This document shows, in pieces, positions 35,013 to 44,160 of a DNA stretch of 64,000 nt. How positions within the stretch are numbered: position 1 is the stretch's first letter; each line of letters starts with the position of its first letter. The translations under genes were made by a program, and so were the position numbers. The stretch is from assembly GCA_022563595.1 (NCBI GenBank), contig JADFNB010000009.1, forward strand, positions 1 through 64,000, read 5' to 3'. This DNA is from Gemmatimonadota bacterium (GTDB lineage Bacteria; Gemmatimonadota; Gemmatimonadetes; Gemmatimonadales; GWC2-71-9). The notes beneath the pieces are model-generated. The model ran no database searches. It was not told the origin of the DNA and was given only the letters and a program-made list of their open reading frames with translations.

Positions 35013-36369
35013 CGTAGCGCGACAGCTTGCGATAGAGGGTGGAGGGATCGATGCCGAGCACCTGTGCCGCGCGCGACTTGTTGCCACCTTCGTTCTGCAG
35101 CACCCACATGATGTACGCCCGCTCGATCGTCTCCAGGGTCGGGTTGTCGTACCGGCCCTCCGAAACCAGCGGCTCGGCGCGTCGGGCGGTGATGCTCTCG
35201 GGGAGATCGGCAACCGTGATCTCGTGACCGTGGCATAGTATGAGCGCATGCTCGAGCGCGTTTTCCAGCTCTCGTACGTTGCCGGGCCAGTCGTATGCCA
35301 TGATCGCGTCCAGCGCTTCTTGCGAGAGTACCCGTAGCTCATCCGACCGCTGGGTGGCGAATCGTCGTAGCGCACCTTCAGCCAGTAGGCGGATGTCTTC
35401 ACGCCGATCCCGTAGCGCGGGGAGGCGGAGCGCGATCACGTTGAGCCTATAGTAAAGATCGGCCCGGAAGTGGCCTTCCCGGATTGCCTCGTCCAGATCC
35501 TTGTTGGTGGCGGCGATGATGCGGACGTCCACCGGGATCGGCTGCGTCCCGCCGACCGGGAACGCCTCACGCTCTTGGAGCACCCGGAGGAGCTTCACCT
35601 GTGTCGCCGGCTGCATCTCGGCGATCTCGTCGAGAAAGAACGTTCCGCCCTGCGCAGCGTTGAAGAGCCCCTGCTTGTCCCGCACCGCCCCGGTAAACGA
35701 TCCTCTGACGTGGCCGAACAGCTCCGATTCCAACAGGCCTTCGGGAAGCGCACCACAGTTGATCGAGAAGAACGGGCCGTCACTCCGCTCTGAGAGTTCG
35801 TGAATGTAGCGAGCGATAACCTCCTTGCCCGTTCCGCTCTCACCCAACACCAGCACAGTGGAGTCTGTGGGGGCGACCTGCTCGGCGAGGGTGATCAGCT
35901 CGGTGAACCGCTTGGACTTGCCGATCGGCATCGCGATCCGCCGCGTGTCGCGGCGCCGGATCACGCGCTTGAGATGCTTATTCTCGGATCGGAGCTGGCG
36001 ATACTCGGCCGCGCGATGGCAGATAGCAACCATGTCATCGTTGGAAAACGGTTTCTGGATGTAGTAGAAGGCGCCCCGGTTCACTGCCTGGATCGCGCTC
36101 TGCAAGGACGCCTGTGCCGTCATGAGTATCACCGGCGTTTCGGGATCGCGCTCGCGTACCGCTTCCAGAATGTCGATCCCGGAAACCTGGGGCATGCGCA
36201 CATCGGTTAGCACGATATCCGGGGTTGCCGACTTGAGCGAGTCGAGCCCGGCCTTACCTCCCTGCGCCGTATCGACCGAGAATCCGGAGTTCTTCAGAAG
36301 GATGCGCAGCGTATCGAGAATGCCCGACTCATCATCTATCACCAGAATCGACGGCTGGTTGTGGCTCAT
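34996..36369 (-). CDS. pilR: PilR-like sigma-54 response regulator
   Basis: 457 residues. Receiver with ILVIDDESG and phospho-Asp in IVLTDVRMPQVSG; AAA+ domain with GESGTGKE; sigma-54 loop GSFTGA, a Ser replacing the usual first Ala; Fis-type helix-turn-helix at the C-terminus (GGNKSRAAQVLGIDPSTLYRKL). Cotranslated with the kinase upstream (4-base ATGA overlap). The pair resembles PilS/PilR, which drive pilA from sigma-54 promoters; the pilA promoter found at 32074-32090 fits. Confidence 0.88.
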   Translation of the reverse strand: MSHNQPSILVIDDESGILDTLRILLKNSGFSVDTAQGGKAGLDSLKSATPDIVLTDVRMPQVSGIDILEAVRERDPETPVILMTAQASLQSAIQAVNRGAFYYIQKPFSNDDMVAICHRAAEYRQLRSENKHLKRVIRRRDTRRIAMPIGKSKRFTELITLAEQVAPTDSTVLVLGESGTGKEVIARYIHELSERSDGPFFSINCGALPEGLLESELFGHVRGSFTGAVRDKQGLFNAAQGGTFFLDEIAEMQPATQVKLLRVLQEREAFPVGGTQPIPVDVRIIAATNKDLDEAIREGHFRADLYYRLNVIALRLPALRDRREDIRLLAEGALRRFATQRSDELRVLSQEALDAIMAYDWPGNVRELENALEHALILCHGHEITVADLPESITARRAEPLVSEGRYDNPTLETIERAYIMWVLQNEGGNKSRAAQVLGIDPSTLYRKLSRYDADGE

Positions 36370-38045
36370 GCGGTGGCCTCCCGGCTTCCGTCCGTCGGAA
36401 GGAGGATGGTGAAGGTAGTTCCCCTGTGCTGCGCCGACTCCACGAACACAAAACCCCGGTGTGCCTGGACCGCGCGTTGTACGACCGCGAGGCCTAGGCC
36501 CGATCCGCCGGCACGACCGGTCACGAACGGCTCGAACACGCGCTCCCTCAGCTCCACCGGAATGCCGGGTCCGTCATCGGAGATCCGCAGCAGCACCGCC
36601 GACTCCAGCGATACGCCTTGAGGGAGGTCAGACGGCGTCGCCCTTCTGGCATCGATCGTCACATTCACCTTGCCTCCTGCAGCTTGCACCGCGTTCAGCA
36701 CGAGATTCACCACCACCCGGTGAAGCAGGTCCTCGTCGCCTTCCAACTGCGGACATTCCCCCACGATCCGGATGTCGGTTTCCTGCCCGCACGACGGGTG
36801 CTGCCTCACGACATCCACCGCCGAGTGCAGCAGACGCCTGAGGTCGATAGGCTTGGACAGCGCCACCCGCACCCGAGAGAACTCCAAGAACTCGTTGAGC
36901 AGGCGAGACAGGCGATCGCTCTCGCGAATGACCAGCTGTCCGAGAAACCGCTCATCTTCGGAGGCCTGCATCGACTCGGCGAGCTGCTCGACCGACGACC
37001 GGATCGACGCCAACGGGTTCTTGATCTCGTGCGCCAGCGACGCGGATAGCTCGGCCACGGCCTCGAGCCGCTGGGCGCGTACATTGAGTTCCTCGATCCG
37101 TTTCTGATCGGAGATGTCCGTGAAGATCACCGTGACCGACGGGGGCCCCTCGGTACCCGCTTCGAGCACGGTGGTGGTCATACCGATCTCGCAGGATCGC
37201 CCCTGGTACACAACGCGCCCTTCCCCCCGCTGTATCGGGCGGCCCTCCCGCTGGGTAGCCAGGATCGCCGCCGCCAGCTCGTGCGACCGCGCGTCCAGGA
37301 ACGCAAGTACAGGTCGTCCCAGGTAGTCGGCCGTGCTGAAGGAGAGCAGTCGCTCCGCCGCCGGGTTGGCGAACAAGAGATGTCCCTCGCCGTCCACCGT
37401 AACCACCCCGCTGCTGATCTTTCGCAGGATGTCGCCCGCCTGGAGCCGCAGCCGCTTGACCTCTTTCTTAAGCACCTCACGCTCCTGGCCCACGACACGC
37501 ACGCGACTCGCCAACCACCCAGTGGCAATGGCGACCGTCACGAACACCCCGATCTGCAACCCCACCATCACGGTAAGCTGCTCCGGGTAACCCACCACTA
37601 TGTCGGTGACGAAGAGAGAGCTGGCGAGGATGGTGACGAGCAGGCTGGATGCCAGGGGCAGGAGCACCGCCGCTACGGCGATGACGAGAATGAACAACGG
37701 GATGAAGTCGCTCTCCGCCCCGCCGGTCACATGCACGACCGTAGTGATGAGAGCGATATCGAAAAAGGCCTGAACGTAGATGAACGTGGCGCCGGGCGGC
37801 CGCCGCAGGATGTGAGTGTAGAACGCGGAGGCGCCGCTTATCGCCAGCGAGGCTAGCGCCGCAACCGCAAGAACGACAAGAACTTCTGGAGGCACCGCCT
37901 GGTAGTCGAATGCAGCGGCGACGAACACGACCGTCGAGACGAGCACGCGACCCACGTAGACCCACTGCAAGATCCCGAGCGGGTTGGGCTTGGCACTCTC
38001 GAACGCGGCCGGCGCGGTCCGTTGGTCGTCGGAAGGCGGTCGCAT
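36366..38045 (-). CDS. pilS: PilS-like sensor histidine kinase with PAS domain
   Basis: 559 residues from the ATG at 38045 (a TTG 17 codons upstream is possible). Six transmembrane helices (about 30-190) with no large periplasmic domain, a coiled linker, a PAS domain (about 200-320, VVTVDGEGHLLFANPAAERL), HisKA with phospho-His in LAHEIKNPLASIRSS, and HATPase with LLHRVVVNLVLNAVQAAGG, DDGPGIP and GSGLGLAVVQ. This is the PilS layout. It is cotranslated with the regulator at 34996-36369. Confidence 0.87.
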   Translation of the reverse strand: MRPPSDDQRTAPAAFESAKPNPLGILQWVYVGRVLVSTVVFVAAAFDYQAVPPEVLVVLAVAALASLAISGASAFYTHILRRPPGATFIYVQAFFDIALITTVVHVTGGAESDFIPLFILVIAVAAVLLPLASSLLVTILASSLFVTDIVVGYPEQLTVMVGLQIGVFVTVAIATGWLASRVRVVGQEREVLKKEVKRLRLQAGDILRKISSGVVTVDGEGHLLFANPAAERLLSFSTADYLGRPVLAFLDARSHELAAAILATQREGRPIQRGEGRVVYQGRSCEIGMTTTVLEAGTEGPPSVTVIFTDISDQKRIEELNVRAQRLEAVAELSASLAHEIKNPLASIRSSVEQLAESMQASEDERFLGQLVIRESDRLSRLLNEFLEFSRVRVALSKPIDLRRLLHSAVDVVRQHPSCGQETDIRIVGECPQLEGDEDLLHRVVVNLVLNAVQAAGGKVNVTIDARRATPSDLPQGVSLESAVLLRISDDGPGIPVELRERVFEPFVTGRAGGSGLGLAVVQRAVQAHRGFVFVESAQHRGTTFTILLPTDGSREATA

Positions 38046-38171
38046 AGCGGGAAGTATCGGAAGGGGTCTCGCAAAGTGCAATGCCGCAGCATGCAAGCAC
38101 GGCGTACACGACGCACGCCGGCGGGCAGACAGCTTGAGGGGACCTACGTCGAGTCCGTGATGCTTCCGTCG

Positions 38172-38654
38172 CTATGCCCGCCGCAGCGACACGATTATGA
38201 CGGGCTCGACGGGCACGTCGCCGTGCATGCCCCGGTTGGCAGTCTTCACCGCGGCGATCCGGTCTACCACATCCATCCCCTCGGTAACGCGTCCGAAGAC
38301 GGCGTACCCGAAATCGCGTCCGCCATGATCCAGGAACGTGCTGTCGGCCAGATTGATGAAGAACTGCGACGTGGCGCTGTCGGCCTCCTGGGTCCGTGCC
38401 ATCGCCAGCGTACCGCGCGTGTTCTTCACTCCGTTGTCCGCTTCGTTCTTGATCGGCGACCGAGCGGCCCGTTCGCCCATATCCGGGGCGAATCCACCGC
38501 CCTGGATCATGAAGCCCGGAATCACCCGATGAAAGATCGTCCCGTCGAAATGGCCGTCATCGACATACTCCAGGAAATTGGCGACCGTGACGGGCGCGTC
38601 GGCGGTGAAGAGCTCTACGGTGATGTCGCCTAGGCTGGTGGACAGAACGATCAT
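38172..38654 (-). CDS. Cyclophilin-type peptidyl-prolyl isomerase
   Basis: 160 residues, single-domain cyclophilin without signal peptide, so cytoplasmic. Active-site marks are [14 protein letters not shown] (catalytic Arg in FHR), [15 protein letters not shown] and [15 protein letters not shown]. It catalyses cis/trans isomerisation before proline. 36 bases separate it from msrB, so they may be cotranscribed. Confidence 0.92.
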   Translation of the reverse strand: MIVLSTSLGDITVELFTADAPVTVANFLEYVDDGHFDGTIFHRVIPGFMIQGGGFAPDMGERAARSPIKNEADNGVKNTRGTLAMARTQEADSATSQFFINLADSTFLDHGGRDFGYAVFGRVTEGMDVVDRIAAVKTANRGMHGDVPVEPVIIVSLRRA

Positions 38655-38690
38655 GGCAGTTCTCCTGCCCCGTCGGGGCGACGGCCATTT

Positions 38691-39092
38691 TCACTCTATG
38701 CGGTCGAACTTGAGCGCCGCGGAATTGATACAATACCGCAGGCCCGTCGCGGGCGGCCCGTCCGAGAACACGTGGCCGAGGTGCGCGTCGCAGCGGGCAC
38801 ACACGACCTCGGTACGCCGCATCTCCAGCGCGTCGTCGGGAACGGTCTCAACGTTCGCCGCATCGAGGGGTTCGAGGAAGCTCGGCCAACCCGTGCCGGA
38901 CTCGAACTTGGTCTCCGAGGAGAAGAGCCTTGCGTTGCAGCAAACGCACCGGTACACGCCGGGATCCTTGGCATTCCAGTACGCGCCGGTGAATGGGGGT
39001 TCCGTACCCTTCTTCCGGGTGACGTAGTACTGCTCGGGCGTGAGCGCACGTGCCCACTCGGCATCCGATCTTTCGGTCTTTGCGTCGCTCAC
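38691..39092 (-). CDS. msrB: Peptide methionine-(R)-S-oxide reductase MsrB
   Basis: Reduces methionine-R-sulfoxide in proteins. 133 residues from the GTG at 39092, which has GGGAG 7 bases upstream; an ATG 23 codons further upstream is possible. Two CxxC zinc pairs (CVCC, CARC), [20 protein letters not shown] and the catalytic RYCINSAAL are all present. No signal peptide is seen with this start, so cytoplasmic. Confidence 0.9.
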   Translation of the reverse strand: MSDAKTERSDAEWARALTPEQYYVTRKKGTEPPFTGAYWNAKDPGVYRCVCCNARLFSSETKFESGTGWPSFLEPLDAANVETVPDDALEMRRTEVVCARCDAHLGHVFSDGPPATGLRYCINSAALKFDRIE

Positions 39093-39232
39093 GTCGGTCT
39101 CCCGCTTCGGTACTGTCGCGGTGGGGACATCGTAACCCCGCCGGCCCGGCTCCAAAATCATCCCGGCCGGGCTCCAGGGCGAGGAACACCGCGTCCTGAC
39201 CCTGTATCGTCGAGGTGCGGCTGGTGAAAACG

Positions 39233-39259
39233 GCGGGCCTCGCCGTGAAGCGGGCCCGC
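39233..39259 (-). terminator. Terminator after the pilB-pilT-pilC operon
   Basis: A 7-base-pair GC stem (GCGGGCC/GGCCCGC, plus-strand arms 39233-39239 and 39253-39259) with a 13-base loop. On the minus strand it is followed by CGTTTTC, which makes a plausible intrinsic terminator. It begins 28 bases after the pilC stop. Confidence 0.6.
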
Positions 39260-39287
39260 AGGACACGGCCCGGTGACGTCGGGTGCG

Positions 39288-40478
39288 CTACTGGACGGTT
39301 TCGATCATCCCGAAGATCGGCAAGTACATGGCCACGATCATGCCGCCGACGATCACGCCGAGCACGACGATCATGATGGGCTCCATGAGCGACAGGAGCG
39401 AACCCACCGCAGTGTCGACCTCATCGTCGTAGAAGTCGGCGATCTTCGTCAGCATCTCGTCGAGACCGCCGGTGGCTTCCCCGACGGCGATCATGGACGT
39501 GACCATCGGCGGGAAGACTCCCGATCGCTCCAGCGGTCGGGCGATCGTTTCGCCTCCCGCAATCGAGCTGCGCGACTCCATGACCGCGTCATGGATCACC
39601 CGGTTGCCGGCTGTGCGGGCCGTGATCTCGAGACCCTCGAGGATCGAGACGCCGGACGAGACCAGCGTGCCGAGGGTCCGCGTGAACCGCGACACGGCGG
39701 ACTTGCGCAGCAGGTCGCCCAGAACCGGCGCATGGAGCAGCAGGCGATCGATGACCAGCTTGCCGCCATCCGTTCCATAGTACCATTTGATGCCGTACCC
39801 CGAGCCGGCAACGATCGCGATGAGCAGCCACCACTTGGTCTGTAGGAAATCGCTCATGAAGATGACGATCTTCGTCGGGAGCGGCAGTTCCATGTCGACC
39901 GAGTTGAACATGTCCTGGAACGTCGGGATCACGAAGATCAGGAGCACCACGATCGCCATGCCGGCCACGGAGAAGATGACGGCCGGGTAGATCATCGCCC
40001 CCTTCACCTTCCGGATGATCGCGTCGTTCTTCTCCAAGAATGTCGCGAGCCGCAGCAGGATCGTGTCGAGGATACCTCCCGCCTCACCGGCGGCTACCAT
40101 GTTCACGAACAGGTCGCTGAACGCGTTCTTGTGTTTCGAGAGGGCGTCGGCGAGCGTGTTCCCGCTCTCGACGTCATAGACGACTTGCCTCGCGACTTCA
40201 GAGAGGATCTTGTTGTCGGTCTGCTTCGCCAGGATATCGAGCGCCTGGACCAACGGCAGACCGGCGTTGATCATGGTCGCGAACTGCCGCGTAAAGATGA
40301 CGATGTCGCGTGTGGGGACCCGGCCCCGGATCTTGGCCTTCTTGGCCTCGCGCAACCGAACGAGGACCATCCGATTCTTCCGGAGCTGCGACACCACTTC
40401 GTCGCGCGACGACGCGTCCATTGTCCCTGTGGTTTCTTTTCCCTGCAGGTTGCGCGCTGTGTATTCAAACCTCGGCAT
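39288..40478 (-). CDS. pilC: Type IV pilus platform protein PilC
   Basis: 396 residues, the polytopic inner-membrane platform turned by PilB and PilT. Two GspF repeats (about 60-180 and 265-385) and three main transmembrane helices; the TRQFATMINAGLPLVQALDIL and GEATGGLDEMLTKIADFY segments are characteristic. Third gene of pilB-pilT-pilC, 18 bases after pilT. Confidence 0.94.
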   Translation of the reverse strand: MPRFEYTARNLQGKETTGTMDASSRDEVVSQLRKNRMVLVRLREAKKAKIRGRVPTRDIVIFTRQFATMINAGLPLVQALDILAKQTDNKILSEVARQVVYDVESGNTLADALSKHKNAFSDLFVNMVAAGEAGGILDTILLRLATFLEKNDAIIRKVKGAMIYPAVIFSVAGMAIVVLLIFVIPTFQDMFNSVDMELPLPTKIVIFMSDFLQTKWWLLIAIVAGSGYGIKWYYGTDGGKLVIDRLLLHAPVLGDLLRKSAVSRFTRTLGTLVSSGVSILEGLEITARTAGNRVIHDAVMESRSSIAGGETIARPLERSGVFPPMVTSMIAVGEATGGLDEMLTKIADFYDDEVDTAVGSLLSLMEPIMIVVLGVIVGGMIVAMYLPIFGMIETVQ

Positions 40479-40496
40479 ACGTTCTCCCCGTATCCG

Positions 40497-41645
40497 CTAC
40501 CGCCGGCTGGCCATGGCCCGGGCGCCGCCGCCTCTGTCGTCTTCGACCGGTTCCCCGACCATCCGCAGGAACTCCTTCTGATCGGAGACCACGCGAAGGC
40601 ATTCCTCGAGCGAAACCTCACGTGACATATACTGCGTATAGAGCGAATCGGCCAGCGTCTGCATGCCGTGCTTCTTGCCCGCCTGCATCGCCGAATAGAT
40701 CTGGTGCACCTTGTCGTCGCGGATCAGGGCCCGGATGGCCGGCGTCGCGACCATGATCTCGCACACCATCACGCGGCCCTTGCCGGACGCTTTCTGCAAC
40801 AGCGTCTGCGTCACCACTCCCTCGAGAACGAACGCCAGCTGCGCGCGTACCTGCGACTGCTGGTGCGCCGGGAAGACGTCGATCACGCGATTGATGGTCT
40901 CGGCGGCGGAGTTGGTGTGGAGCGTGGCGAACGCGAGGTGACCCGTTTCGGCAATGGTGAGCGCGGCCTGGATCGTCTCGAGATCGCGCATCTCGCCTAT
41001 CAACACGACGTCGGGGTCCTGACGCAACGCGTACTTAAGCGCGTTGGCAAAGGACTTCGTATCCGTCCCGATCTCCCGCTGATTCACGATGCAGCCCTGG
41101 TGACGGTGAATGAACTCGATCGGGTCCTCGACTGTGATGATATGCGCCTTCCGCTCCTTGTTGATCTTGTCGATCATCGCGGCGAGGGTCGTGGTCTTTC
41201 CGGAGCCCGTCGGACCGGTCACCAGCACCAGACCGCGGGGGCGCTCGGCGAGCTGGGCCAGCACACGAGGAAGGCCAAGCTCATCGAACGTCTTCACCGA
41301 GAACGGGATCTGCCGAATCACCATCGTAACGCAGCCCCGCTGCTTGAACACGTTGCCACGGAACCGGGCAAGGTTCTGAATGCCGAAAGAGAAATCCAGC
41401 TCGTCTTCGGTCTCAAAGCGTTTCTTCTGGTTCTCGGTGAGCACGGAGTAGGCGAGCTGTAACGTCGCCTTCGGATTCAAGACTTGCTCCGCCTTCGAGT
41501 TGGTGATCTCACCGTCGATCCGAAGCTTCGGCCGCTCCCCGGCAGTTATGTGGAGGTCGGATGCATCGCGCTCGATCATCTCCTCGAGCAACGACCGAAG
41601 ATTGATCATTTGCTGAGCGTCCGGTGCGCCTGTGGGGTTCGTCAT
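40497..41645 (-). CDS. pilT: Twitching motility retraction ATPase PilT
   Basis: 382 residues. RecA-like ATPase with Walker A GPTGSGKTT, the Asp box TVEDPIEF, Walker B VVLIGEMRD and the His box. The C-terminal AIRALIRDDKVHQIYSAMQ and GMQTLADSL are the PilT signature needed for retraction. Overall length is slightly longer than typical PilT because of a Gly/Arg tail. It lies 4 bases after pilB. Confidence 0.95.
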   Translation of the reverse strand: MTNPTGAPDAQQMINLRSLLEEMIERDASDLHITAGERPKLRIDGEITNSKAEQVLNPKATLQLAYSVLTENQKKRFETEDELDFSFGIQNLARFRGNVFKQRGCVTMVIRQIPFSVKTFDELGLPRVLAQLAERPRGLVLVTGPTGSGKTTTLAAMIDKINKERKAHIITVEDPIEFIHRHQGCIVNQREIGTDTKSFANALKYALRQDPDVVLIGEMRDLETIQAALTIAETGHLAFATLHTNSAAETINRVIDVFPAHQQSQVRAQLAFVLEGVVTQTLLQKASGKGRVMVCEIMVATPAIRALIRDDKVHQIYSAMQAGKKHGMQTLADSLYTQYMSREVSLEECLRVVSDQKEFLRMVGEPVEDDRGGGARAMASRR

Positions 41646-41649
41646 ATGT

Positions 41650-43356
41650 TTACCCCGCCGTCTCCTTCACGATTTCCTCGAGCGTCGTGACGCCCTTCTT
41701 GATCTTTATCATCCCGTCCATCCGCAAAGTGAGCATCCCGTCACCGACTGCCTGCTCCTGCAGGTCCGCTGTCGCTGCACCGCGAAGGACCAAGCGGCGG
41801 AGCTCCGCGGTCATCGCCATCACCTCGTAGAGGCCGGCGCGGCCCTTGTAACCCGTATCGCCGCACGTGTCGCAGCCTTCTCCCTTGTAGAAGGTAATCT
41901 CCTTCGTCTCTTCGGGCGTCACGCCAAGCGCGGCCAGCTCTTCGTCCGCGTACTGATGCTCAGCCTTGCAGTCCGAGCAAATCCTACGCACGAGCCGCTG
42001 CGCGATGATGAGATTGACCGCGCTGGCTACGTTGAATGGCTCGATTCCCATATCAATCATCCGCGTGATCGTGGACGGCGCGTCGTTGGTGTGCAGGGTC
42101 GACAGCACCAAGTGGCCGGTGAGCGCGGCCTTGATCGCTATGCCCCCTGTCTCGATATCGCGGATCTCTCCAACCATGATGATGTTGGGGTCCTGCCGGA
42201 GGAACGCTTTCAGCGCTGCCGCGAACGTCATCCCGATCTCGTTGCGCACCAGCACCTGGTTGATCCCGTGCAGGTTGTACTCCACGGGATCCTCCGCCGT
42301 CATGATATTGACCTCGATAGTGTTGATGCGCTGGAGGGCGGAGTAGAGCGTGGTCGTCTTGCCGCAACCGGTCGGGCCGGTGACGAGCACCATCCCGTAC
42401 GGATTCAGGATGGCCGCCATCAGGTCCTTCTCGGCCTTCGGCTCGAACCCGAATGTGGTAAGATCGAGCGTCAGGTTCTCTTTGTCGAGAATCCTGAGCA
42501 CGATCTTCTCGCCAAAGAGCACCGGCAGGGTCGAAACGCGGAAATCAATGACTTTCTTGCCCATCTTCAGCTTGATGCGCCCGTCCTGCGGGACCCGCCG
42601 CTCCGCGATATTGAGCGACGAGAGGATCTTCACGCGGCTCGTCAGGGCCGCCTTCAGCTTCACCGGCGGGGTCATGACCTCCTGGAGCACGCCGTCGATC
42701 CGGTATCGCACCCGGAGTTCGTGCTCGAACGGCTCGATGTGGATGTCGCTGGCCCCGCGCTTCACCGCGTCGGTGAGGATGCCGTTGATGAGTTTCACGA
42801 CCGGCGCGTCATCGGCGAGTTGAGCCGAAGCGTCGTCTTCCTCTTGCTCCTCGATGACTTCGAGGTCCTCATCCGCCTCGATGTCCTTCAGGATGTTCTG
42901 GAGCTGGGCGTCGGTTTGCTCGTAGTAGCGCTCGATCGCCATCCGGAGCGTGTACTCACCCGCGATGACCGGGAAGATGTCGTACCTTGTGATGAACTTC
43001 AGGTCATCGACCACACCGACATTCGTCGGATCGGCCATCGCGACGGTGAGCGTCCGGCCTTCCCGCTTGAGAGGCAGCACCGTGTTCTTCACCGCGACTT
43101 CGGCGGGGATCAGCTTGAGGATCTTCGGCTCGACTTCGAAGCGCGAGAGATCTACAGCCGGCATCCGGTACTGCCGGGCGAGCATCTTGGTGATCTCGGT
43201 CTCCTGCACGAGCCCAAGCTTCACCAAGCAGTAGCCGAGACGCGCTCCCGAGTTCCGCTGTTCGGTGAGCGCCTCATCGAGCTGACCCCGGGTGATCAAC
43301 CCTTCACGAACGAGAAGGTCACCTAACCGGATCGTACTGGCCGCAGCCGTCGCCAT
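41650..43356 (-). CDS. pilB: Type IV pilus extension ATPase PilB
   Basis: 568 residues from the ATG at 43356 (the frame is open further but the upstream part is not conserved). N-terminal MshEN/GspE-N domain (about 10-150), then the ATPase with Walker A GPTGCGKTT, AEDPVEY, VGEIRDIETGGIAIKAALTGH and a tetra-cysteine zinc site (CSDC ... CDTC). It powers pilus extension. First gene of pilB-pilT-pilC, 83 bases after comEA. Confidence 0.95.
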   Translation of the reverse strand: MATAAASTIRLGDLLVREGLITRGQLDEALTEQRNSGARLGYCLVKLGLVQETEITKMLARQYRMPAVDLSRFEVEPKILKLIPAEVAVKNTVLPLKREGRTLTVAMADPTNVGVVDDLKFITRYDIFPVIAGEYTLRMAIERYYEQTDAQLQNILKDIEADEDLEVIEEQEEDDASAQLADDAPVVKLINGILTDAVKRGASDIHIEPFEHELRVRYRIDGVLQEVMTPPVKLKAALTSRVKILSSLNIAERRVPQDGRIKLKMGKKVIDFRVSTLPVLFGEKIVLRILDKENLTLDLTTFGFEPKAEKDLMAAILNPYGMVLVTGPTGCGKTTTLYSALQRINTIEVNIMTAEDPVEYNLHGINQVLVRNEIGMTFAAALKAFLRQDPNIIMVGEIRDIETGGIAIKAALTGHLVLSTLHTNDAPSTITRMIDMGIEPFNVASAVNLIIAQRLVRRICSDCKAEHQYADEELAALGVTPEETKEITFYKGEGCDTCGDTGYKGRAGLYEVMAMTAELRRLVLRGAATADLQEQAVGDGMLTLRMDGMIKIKKGVTTLEEIVKETAG

Positions 43357-43439
43357 AGCAGCCCTTCTAGGGGAGAACAAAGGCGGTTCGCGCGCGGCGA
43401 CACCGCCCAATCGAAAAACTACGGAGCCCCTAGGTCGTG

Positions 43440-44057
43440 TCAAGGTACGCGGATACGTTGCCGGAGCCGCGCCAGGGTCCGGGGCCCGATACCGTCGACG
43501 CGCCCGAGGTCATCTACGCTCCGGAACGGGCCGTGGCGTCGGCGGTGCTCCACGATCGCCCGGGCCAGCACGGGCCCTATCCCGGGAAGGCTCATGAGTT
43601 CCGCTTCCGTTGCCGCGTTCACGGCCAGCGGCCGCAGTGACGCCGCTCCGGGGTGGTCCCGTGCAGGCCGGGAAAACGCGGCGTGCGGCGCCAGGAGATC
43701 CAGCGTCTTGGGACCGATGCCCGGGACCCGGCCCAGACCTTCGAGGGATCCGAACGGGCCATTCGCGTCACGGTCGGCCACGATGCGCGCCGCGAGCCCC
43801 GACCCGATGCGGGGCAGCCGCGCCAACTCCTCCACCGACGCCCGGTCCAAGTCCACCCGCTCGCCCCGCTCGAGCGGCCGCGCCAGGCGACCAGCGCGCG
43901 CGGCGACCGAGTCGCGGGCCGGCCGCGCCACGGGAGCAGGACGATAGCCGATCGCCCCCGGAGCCACCGTGGTATCCATCGCCAGGCGCGCCAGCAGACC
44001 GGCTACCGCGAGCAGAACGAGCAGTAGCGCCGCTCGGCGATCGTCGCGGGAAGGCAT
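43440..44057 (-). CDS. comEA: ComEA-like helix-hairpin-helix DNA-binding protein
   Basis: 205 residues from the ATG at 44057: one N-terminal membrane anchor (ALLLVLLAVAGLLA), a linker, and two ComEA-type helix-hairpin-helix units (about 95-140, ELARLPRIGSGLAARIV; about 158-205, ELMSLPGIGPVLARAIV). Most ComEA proteins have a single HhH pair, so the doubled version is notable. ComEA receives DNA in the periplasm in natural transformation. It lies upstream of pilB on the same strand. Confidence 0.8.
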   Translation of the reverse strand: MPSRDDRRAALLLVLLAVAGLLARLAMDTTVAPGAIGYRPAPVARPARDSVAARAGRLARPLERGERVDLDRASVEELARLPRIGSGLAARIVADRDANGPFGSLEGLGRVPGIGPKTLDLLAPHAAFSRPARDHPGAASLRPLAVNAATEAELMSLPGIGPVLARAIVEHRRRHGPFRSVDDLGRVDGIGPRTLARLRQRIRVP

Positions 44058-44160
44058 GATCACAATGTCGGTTGGATCGAGCCGGCCCGTGGTACTCTTT
44101 CGTTGCCCCGTCGGTCCATTCTGGCCGGTGGGCACGGGCGCCTCCGGGATGTCGCGGCGC

